From positions 1-19,341 of the forward strand of contig JASLDA010000146.1 of the NCBI GenBank assembly GCA_030151745.1: DNA of 19,341 nt, in the 5' to 3' direction. The stretch's first letter is position 1, and each line of letters begins with the position of its first letter. Source of the stretch: Chitinophagaceae bacterium (GTDB taxonomy: Bacteria; Bacteroidota; Bacteroidia; Chitinophagales; Chitinophagaceae). This document shows, one piece after another, positions 14,769 to 19,341 of this stretch. The notes under the pieces are model-generated. The model saw nothing but the letters and a program-made list of their open reading frames with translations, had not been told where the DNA came from and searched no databases. Made by a program: the position numbers and the translations under genes.

Positions 14769-15371
14769 CTAAAAGAGTTCCGGCTCTGTTTCTATGCCCA
14801 TATTGAACCCCTTCCGGTGATAGGGCGTCAGGCCATGGGTGCGTATGCCTTCCCGGTGCTGCCGGGTCCCGTAGCCTTTGTTCACATCCCAGCCGTAATG
14901 AGGGAACTCGGTATGCAGGGATTGCATGTACGCGTCCCGGTGCGTCTTGGCAAGGATGCTGGCCGCCGCTATGGATGCGTATATCCCGTCTCCGCCGATC
15001 ACGCATTGATAGGGCACATCCCGGTAGGGCCTGAACTTATTGCCGTCGATCAGCAGGGCTTCCGGGCGCTGCCCGAGCTTGTCCAGGGCCAGGTGCATAG
15101 CGTGGACCGAGGCCCAGAGGATGTTCATCTGCTCGATGCCTTCATGATCCACCATGGCCACGGCCCAGGCCAGCGCTTTCTTCTCGATGCTGATGCGCAG
15201 CTTCTCGCGGGTGGCGGCGGGCAGCTGCTTGCTGTCGTTAAGCTCCGGGAATCGCGCGCGTTCCGGCAGGATGACGGCCGCCGCGAATACCGGCCCGGCC
15301 AGGCAGCCCCGTCCGGCTTCGTCGCACCCGGCCTCCAGCCGGTTTTTCTCGAGGAAATACTTCAGTCCCAT
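14769..15371 (-). CDS. rnhB: Ribonuclease HII
   Basis: RNase HII cuts RNA in RNA-DNA hybrids and removes single ribonucleotides from DNA. The 200-residue protein matches the family length. Catalytic residues are all visible: D17 and E18 in CDEAGRGCLAGPV, D109 in LLIDGNKF, and D128 in IGGDGIYASIAAASILAK, followed by the THRD helix. The LNDSKQL motif near residue 45 and the GYGTRQHREGI stretch near the C-terminus are also typical. The ATG is 5 bases after the stop of the DUF4230 gene, so the two form an operon. A minus-strand TATTTTTG at 15412-15419, inside the upstream gene, could act as an additional internal promoter, but has no matching -33 box. Confidence 0.96.
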   Translation of the reverse strand: MGLKYFLEKNRLEAGCDEAGRGCLAGPVFAAAVILPERARFPELNDSKQLPAATREKLRISIEKKALAWAVAMVDHEGIEQMNILWASVHAMHLALDKLGQRPEALLIDGNKFRPYRDVPYQCVIGGDGIYASIAAASILAKTHRDAYMQSLHTEFPHYGWDVNKGYGTRQHREGIRTHGLTPYHRKGFNMGIETEPELF

Positions 15372-15376
15372 CTGCG

Positions 15377-16003
15377 TCAGCCCTTGGGGGCATTGGAAAA
15401 ATCAGGTAGATCAAAAATACAGCGGGCCCGCAGACCGGCCGCCGAGAAATACTGCCCCAGGAGCTTCGCGATGCCTTCTTCCGTCTGCCGCAGGTAAATG
15501 GCGTTATGCTCCAGCTGCCGGCGCCCGTCGGCGTACAGCTGCTGCTGGTAGCTCATGTACAGATCGGCCTTGGACGCGTAAAGTATGCCCTCCCGGCTGC
15601 TGGATTCCAGCCGGTCCAGGCGGAGCTCGTAGGAAAGCAGCTTCGGAGCCGGCAGGTGAACGAGCACCAGGGAGTCCTTCCGCTCGATGCGCATATTGCT
15701 GTCGCGGAGGTCCACGCCGTATTTGGCGACGTACGGCACGGACAGGCTCACGCTCTTTTCGGCGAAGAAGCGTTTGACCGCGTCGCTGAACGAGCCGTCG
15801 TTGGCCAGGTTCGTGGCCTTGAACGTGCTGACCCCGTCCACCTCGACGGAGGCCAGCTCCGCGATTTCGCGAACGAAGGAGTAATTCTCGATCAGCTCGC
15901 TGCGCACGTCGTTCCGGCCGATCCGCCTGCCGAGCTCATACCCTCCGTACACCAGGGCAAGCAGGATGAGCAGCGTGATGAGCAGGCGCAGGATTTTGGA
16001 CAT
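15377..16003 (-). CDS. DUF4230 domain-containing protein, membrane-anchored
   Basis: The 208-residue protein begins with a membrane anchor at residues 5-22 (LRLLITLLILLALVYGGY), followed by a positively charged edge (RRIGR), and then a soluble domain. Its sequence SFVREIAELASVEVDG, then SLSVPYVAKYGVDLRD, and VHLPAPKLLSYELRLDRLES resembles DUF4230 proteins, a family of unknown function widespread in Bacteroidota and Firmicutes. The arrangement suggests an N-terminal anchor with the domain outside the cytoplasm, although an uncleaved signal peptide cannot be excluded. It is the first gene of a two-gene unit with rnhB, 5 bases downstream; a functional link to rnhB is not obvious. Upstream is a 252-base divergent region shared with the pseudouridine synthase gene; I see no strong TAnnTTTG element for this strand there. 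Confidence 0.8.
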   Translation of the reverse strand: MSKILRLLITLLILLALVYGGYELGRRIGRNDVRSELIENYSFVREIAELASVEVDGVSTFKATNLANDGSFSDAVKRFFAEKSVSLSVPYVAKYGVDLRDSNMRIERKDSLVLVHLPAPKLLSYELRLDRLESSSREGILYASKADLYMSYQQQLYADGRRQLEHNAIYLRQTEEGIAKLLGQYFSAAGLRARCIFDLPDFSNAPKG

Positions 16004-16211
16004 GAACGGGCGGATCTTTTTTTAAGGGGCGAAAGGCGATTTACGGAGCATGTAAGCTATATAATCTCCTCTTTCCGGAATGCTAAAACCGTCCCCGGGA
16101 CCGGGCTTCCGCAGTCTTCGCAAGGAAGCTGGTATAGGCATTGCGCTGCTGCCCGCAGCCCCGGGACCGCGGCATATGAAACAAATCATGCGGTATCGGC
16201 CGCGGGGGCCG

Positions 16212-16219
16212 TACCTTTG
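16212..16219 (+). promoter_or_regulatory. Candidate -7 element of the pseudouridine synthase gene
   Basis: TACCTTTG matches TAnnTTTG and lies 36 bases before the ATG at 16256. No TTG is found at 19 bases, so the -33 half is poor. The rest of the 252-base divergent gap (16004-16255) holds a T-run at 16017-16024 and nothing else I can assign. Confidence 0.5.
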
Positions 16220-16255
16220 CAGGCTGCTAAGGCCCTGTGCGGCCGCAGTTCAGTT

Positions 16256-17782
16256 ATGGCAAAATCAGCTCGGCCGGGAGGCAAAGGAAAGGAAACGCAT
16301 TATAATCGTCCGGCGAAAGGCGCGGCACCCGCGCGCGGCGGACGTCCGCGTAAGGACGCAGAAGAACGGCCGTCGTATCGGAAAGACGATCGCAAGGAGG
16401 GAGCGGACGGCAGGGGCTTTGCGCCGAAGCGCCGTACCGACGACCGGTTTACGGATAAGAGAGCATCCGGCTACCAGCGGGATGAAAGCCGCCCGCAGCG
16501 CGGATCCAGGCCTGAGGACGGCGAGCGTCCGCAGCGCCGGAACCCGGCCTCCGGAAGAGGCGAAGAATACCCGAAGGCGAAACGTTTCGACCGGGACGAT
16601 CGCGGGCAATCCGGCGAGCGCGGCCGCTACGAGCGCAAGGACCGCGGCCATGCAGGGGAAGGGCGGAGCTTTTCCCCGAAGCGCGGCACGGACGGGCGTT
16701 TCGAGCGTAACGACCGCAGCCCGGACGAGCGCCCCTTCAGGCCCTCGCAGCGCGGCGACCGTAACAATGCCCCGCGCACGGACCGGGGCGAGCGTAACTA
16801 CGGGGATAAGGGAGCCTTCCCGAAGCGCCGCCAGGATGGGGAAGACCGCTACCCGGAGAAGCCCCGTTTCCGCAGCGACCGCGGCGAAGGCGGTCCGCAC
16901 AAGCGGGATGATGAGCGCCGGGGCCGTGAAGACTCCGGGCGCAAATCGTATGGCAAGCGCGACGCCGGTGCCGCGAAACCCCGGGGCCGCAAGCCGGTTT
17001 TCAACGATGACGAATTCCGGGCGGCCAGCAACCCGGCCAAGCCCGGGAAATGGGATTCGGAAGCCAAGAACGGCCCGATGACCCTTAATAAATACCTGGC
17101 GCACAGCGGCATCAGCAGCCGCCGGGATGCCGCCGACATCATCAAGGAAGGTAAGGTCGAGGTCAACGGCAAGGTGCTGACGGAGCCCGGCTACCGCGTC
17201 CAGCCCGGCGATACGGTCATGCTGGACGGAAAGGAGCTCAAGCCGCAGCGGCATCACGTCTATGTACTGCTGAACAAGCCCAAGGACTTCATCACGACTA
17301 CCGAAGACGACCGCGGCCGCCGTACGGTCATGGAGCTGGTGGGCGGTGCCACCGAGGACCGGCTTTATCCGATCGGCCGTCTCGACCGTAATACGACCGG
17401 CGTCCTGCTGCTGACCAACGACGGAGACCTGGCGCAGAAGCTCTCGCATCCCAAGTACGAGTGCAAGAAAATATATCAGGTATCCCTGGACAAGGATCTT
17501 ACCAAGCGGGATTTCGAGAAGATCATCGAAGGCGTGACGCTGGAGGACGGCGTTGCGATCGTCGACCGCCTCGCATTCCTGGATAAGAAGAGCGAGATCG
17601 GGCTGGAAATCCATTCCGGCCGGAACCGCATCGTCCGCCGCATCTTCGAATCCCTGGGCTACGACGTCGTGAAGCTGGACCGGGTCATGTACGCGGGCCT
17701 TACCAAGAAGAACGTAAGCCGCGGCAAATGGCGCTTGCTGACGGAGCGCGAAGTCATTCAGCTGAAGCATTTCCGCTCCTGA
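16256..17782 (+). CDS. RsuA/RluB-type pseudouridine synthase with long basic disordered N-terminal extension
   Basis: The enzyme converts specific uridines in rRNA to pseudouridine. The catalytic part starts near residue 275 with an S4 RNA-binding domain (LNKYLAHSGISSRRDAADII). The synthase domain follows: YVLLNKPKDFITT, the catalytic aspartate D377 in IGRLDRNTTGVLLLTNDGDL, HPKYECKKIYQV and the late GRNRIVRRIFESLGY motif. The first 274 residues are almost only Arg, Lys, Asp, Glu, Gly, Pro and Ser, clearly disordered and probably RNA-binding. A loose repeat occurs three times: GFAPKRRTDDRF near 54, SFSPKRGTDGRF near 138 and AFPKRRQDGEDRY near 187. The ATG at 16256 follows a -7 element; the frame is open further upstream, but that part is antisense to the DUF4230 gene. 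Basic extensions occur in Bacteroidota homologues. Its stop overlaps the amidohydrolase start by one base. Confidence 0.9.
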   Translation: MAKSARPGGKGKETHYNRPAKGAAPARGGRPRKDAEERPSYRKDDRKEGADGRGFAPKRRTDDRFTDKRASGYQRDESRPQRGSRPEDGERPQRRNPASGRGEEYPKAKRFDRDDRGQSGERGRYERKDRGHAGEGRSFSPKRGTDGRFERNDRSPDERPFRPSQRGDRNNAPRTDRGERNYGDKGAFPKRRQDGEDRYPEKPRFRSDRGEGGPHKRDDERRGREDSGRKSYGKRDAGAAKPRGRKPVFNDDEFRAASNPAKPGKWDSEAKNGPMTLNKYLAHSGISSRRDAADIIKEGKVEVNGKVLTEPGYRVQPGDTVMLDGKELKPQRHHVYVLLNKPKDFITTTEDDRGRRTVMELVGGATEDRLYPIGRLDRNTTGVLLLTNDGDLAQKLSHPKYECKKIYQVSLDKDLTKRDFEKIIEGVTLEDGVAIVDRLAFLDKKSEIGLEIHSGRNRIVRRIFESLGYDVVKLDRVMYAGLTKKNVSRGKWRLLTEREVIQLKHFRS

Positions 17783-18948
17783 TGACCCGGTTTCTCACTG
17801 CCGACCGGATTCACGACGGTGAGCGCTTTCTTCCGGCAGGCACGGTGCTGGAGCTGGAGGAGAACGGGTGTATCCGGGCACTGCATCCGCCGGGAGCGGT
17901 TTCGGGCGCGGAACACCTGGAGGGCATCCTGTGTCCGGGCTTTGTGAATGCGCATTGCCATCTGGAGCTCTCGCATATGTGCGGCCGTATCCCCGAAGGC
18001 ACGGGGCTGATCCCTTTCCTGCAGGAAGTAATGCGCGGTAGGGGAGCTGTGGCAGAAGAAGAGAAGTCGGAGGCCCGGGCTGCGGCCTATCAGAGCATGC
18101 TGGACGCCGGGATCGTCGCGGTCGGCGATATCGCAAATACGACCGACACGCTGGATCTCCGGGGCCGGGATGGGCTGCATATGCACAGCTTCGTGGAATG
18201 CATGGGCTTCGTGGAGGCCACCGCGCAGGCGCGCCTGGATGCGTCCATGCAGGTGTACCGGGCATTCAGCGCGCAGCCCCGGGCCGATAAAGCCCTTTCG
18301 GAATCGATCGTGCCGCATGCGCCGTATTCCGTATCGGGCGCCCTGTTCCGGCTGATCAACGCCGTCCTTCCCGGGAGCCTGATTTCCATCCATAACCAGG
18401 AAGCCCCGGATGAAGACGCCTATTATCGGGATAAGTCGGGCAGGGTCCGCGAGCTGCTGGGCGGGCTGGGGATCGACGATGCCTATTTTACGCCGCCCGG
18501 CTGCAGCAGTCTGCGCGCATATCTGCCTTTCTTCGACAGCTCGCATCCCATGCTGCTGGTGCACAATACCTGCACGGCCGCGGACGACGTCCGCTTCGCC
18601 CGGCTGCGTGATCCCGAGCCGTATTGGTGCCTGTGTCCCGGAGCGAACCTGTATATCGAAGGCCGCATCCCGGACCTGGATATGCTGATTTCACTGACGG
18701 ACAGGATCTGTATAGGTACGGACAGTCTGGCGTCGAACCATCGTCTTTCCGTTCTGCACGAGCTGCGCCTGATCGATGCCCGCCATCCCGGCATCGGCGC
18801 GGAGCGTTTGCTGCGCTGGGCCTGCTCCGGCGGGGCCGGGGCCTTGGGGCTCCGTTCCGTATGCGGAGGTTTTACACCCGGTCTGCGTCCCGGTATATTG
18901 CAGCTGCCGGGCGGGCTTGAAGCCCATTCCCTGCGCCGGATCGCCTGA
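17782..18948 (+). CDS. Amidohydrolase family protein, possible aminodeoxyfutalosine deaminase
   Basis: This 388-residue metal-dependent hydrolase belongs to the amidohydrolase superfamily of the cytosine/S-adenosylhomocysteine/aminofutalosine deaminase type. Visible ligands are H58 and H60 in GFVNAHCHLELS, H179 in VPHAPYSVS, H204 and the proton-shuttling E207 in SIHNQE, H261 in LVHNTCT, and D314 in GTDSLASN. This HxH, HxxE, D pattern fits mononuclear-metal deaminases. The small beta-sandwich halves at both ends are short but present. A deaminase in the futalosine menaquinone pathway is attractive because the UbiD-family gene of this window looks like MqnL; a guanine- or other purine-related deaminase is equally possible from sequence alone. 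The start ATG overlaps the pseudouridine synthase stop (TGATG), so translation is probably coupled; the longer frame from 17728 would overlap that gene deeply. Confidence 0.85.
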   Translation: MTRFLTADRIHDGERFLPAGTVLELEENGCIRALHPPGAVSGAEHLEGILCPGFVNAHCHLELSHMCGRIPEGTGLIPFLQEVMRGRGAVAEEEKSEARAAAYQSMLDAGIVAVGDIANTTDTLDLRGRDGLHMHSFVECMGFVEATAQARLDASMQVYRAFSAQPRADKALSESIVPHAPYSVSGALFRLINAVLPGSLISIHNQEAPDEDAYYRDKSGRVRELLGGLGIDDAYFTPPGCSSLRAYLPFFDSSHPMLLVHNTCTAADDVRFARLRDPEPYWCLCPGANLYIEGRIPDLDMLISLTDRICIGTDSLASNHRLSVLHELRLIDARHPGIGAERLLRWACSGGAGALGLRSVCGGFTPGLRPGILQLPGGLEAHSLRRIA

Positions 18949-19180
18949 GGTAGCCCGAATCCTTTATCCCTTTTTATCCGGAACGCCGCGCTGCGCGATT
19001 GCCGTTGGGTTCTTCCATAGCCGAAGAGCTCCAATTCTGGCATCGCGCTTGATTCCGTTACCCCTCACGTAAGCAAAAGTGCGGTGCCGCCGGGCGCCGT
19101 GGCCTTGCCATGCGCGCTATCTCAGAATTGAACCGGGAAAACCTTGGATTGCCTATCGAAAGGCGAAATAATTGCTTGTA

Positions 19181-19202
19181 AAAATTCAAACCAGAGAATT
19201 TT
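19181..19202. repeat. AT-rich inverted repeat 1
   Basis: AAAATTC (19181-19187) and GAATTTT (19196-19202) pair perfectly across an 8-base loop. It could be an operator half-site pair or a weak hairpin. Confidence 0.45.
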
Positions 19203-19217
19203 CGATAATTCGACCGC

Positions 19218-19267
19218 GCCGGGCCTCTGGCAGCCGGTAAAAGCGGGCTTTTCACTGGTTTCCCGGC
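19218..19267. repeat. Nested inverted repeat 2
   Basis: An outer stem GCCGGG/CCCGGC (19218-19223 with 19262-19267) encloses an inner stem, 19234-19243 with 19248-19258, of ten pairs with one bulge and a CGGG loop. This could be a folded RNA element or terminator for transcripts from either side. Confidence 0.45.
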
Positions 19268-19280
19268 CTTGAGGATGACG

Positions 19281-19304
19281 TGTTTTAATTATAATTCGAA
19301 AACA
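19281..19304. repeat. AT-rich inverted repeat 3
   Basis: TGTTTT (19281-19286) pairs with AAAACA (19299-19304) around the palindromic core AATTATAATT. The symmetry and AT content resemble a binding site for a dimeric regulator of a gene beyond the window end. Confidence 0.4.
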
Positions 19305-19341
19305 TCCATCAAATAATTAACCGGAATTGCATGCAAGTGGA

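Larger units (their letters stand above)
18949..19341. other. 393-base gene-free region with clustered inverted repeats
   Basis: I find no supported gene here on either strand. The part after about 19140 is richer in A and T than the coding DNA around it. A 9-bp imperfect stem lies at 19007-19031 (loop CATAGCC). Three more inverted repeats follow at 19181-19304 and are listed separately. A minus-strand CACTTTTG at 19072-19079 is one mismatch from a -7 element but has no gene after it. The first gene beyond the window may be controlled from here. Confidence 0.5.

Noticed and set aside
15506..16255. 250-residue upstream extension of the pseudouridine synthase frame
   Set aside because: Most of it is antisense to the DUF4230 gene, and a -7 element lies just before the ATG at 16256.
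18957..18980. ATCC-rich periodic stretch after the amidohydrolase stop as a fourth heptamer array
   Set aside because: The spacing between ATCC units is irregular and the unit sequence only loosely resembles the other arrays.
19058..19255. 65-codon minus-strand frame near the window end
   Set aside because: Basic composition without recognisable features, no promoter or start context, and it overlaps the inverted repeats.

Overview
The window looks like chromosomal DNA from a GC-rich member of the Bacteroidota, probably near Chitinophagaceae/Sphingobacteriales. This is inferred from gene content and signals, not from a marker gene. Several genes are preceded by the Bacteroidota -7 promoter element TAnnTTTG, in the best case with a TTG exactly 19 nt upstream. 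True starts lack Shine-Dalgarno sequences. Several proteins are of kinds typical of the phylum: a DUF4230 protein, a DUF7033-type polysaccharide deacetylase relative, a small acyl-CoA-binding protein, and a pseudouridine synthase with a huge basic N-terminal extension. Genes are densely packed, and I see no tRNA, rRNA, CRISPR, transposase or phage gene.

Layout. 1-2475 (+): 3' part of a LutB-type iron-sulfur protein, then a polysaccharide deacetylase-like protein ending in a perfect 20-bp palindrome. 2648-6010 (+): mfd, from its own promoter with almost no leader. 6048-6632 (-): a solitary HNH nuclease gene. 6759-7607 (-) and 7643-8347 (+): two divergent genes for unknown secreted proteins. 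8528-10699 (+): a UbiD-family decarboxylase (probably MqnL of the futalosine menaquinone route) and an acyl-CoA-binding protein. 10725-13571 (-): lysA followed by an unknown membrane-anchored protein. 13650-14743 (+): folA, overlapping by one base a short protein that looks like a methyltransferase relative without its SAM-binding core. 14769-16003 (-): a DUF4230 protein and rnhB. 16256-18948 (+): an RsuA/RluB-type pseudouridine synthase, overlapping by one base an amidohydrolase that could be an aminodeoxyfutalosine deaminase. 18949-19341: no supported gene, but three neighbouring inverted repeats.

Most genes are housekeeping: DNA repair (mfd, rnhB), folate (folA), lysine/peptidoglycan (lysA), rRNA modification, lactate oxidation and possibly menaquinone synthesis. 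The most unusual signal is non-coding. Three short arrays of 7-bp repeat units (6015-6057, 6738-6758, 10357-10433) lie exactly at or over the stop codons of four genes. They share a unit close to GATTKAA, and two of them bracket the HNH nuclease gene in opposite orientation. The second most interesting item is the apparent degenerate methyltransferase downstream of folA.
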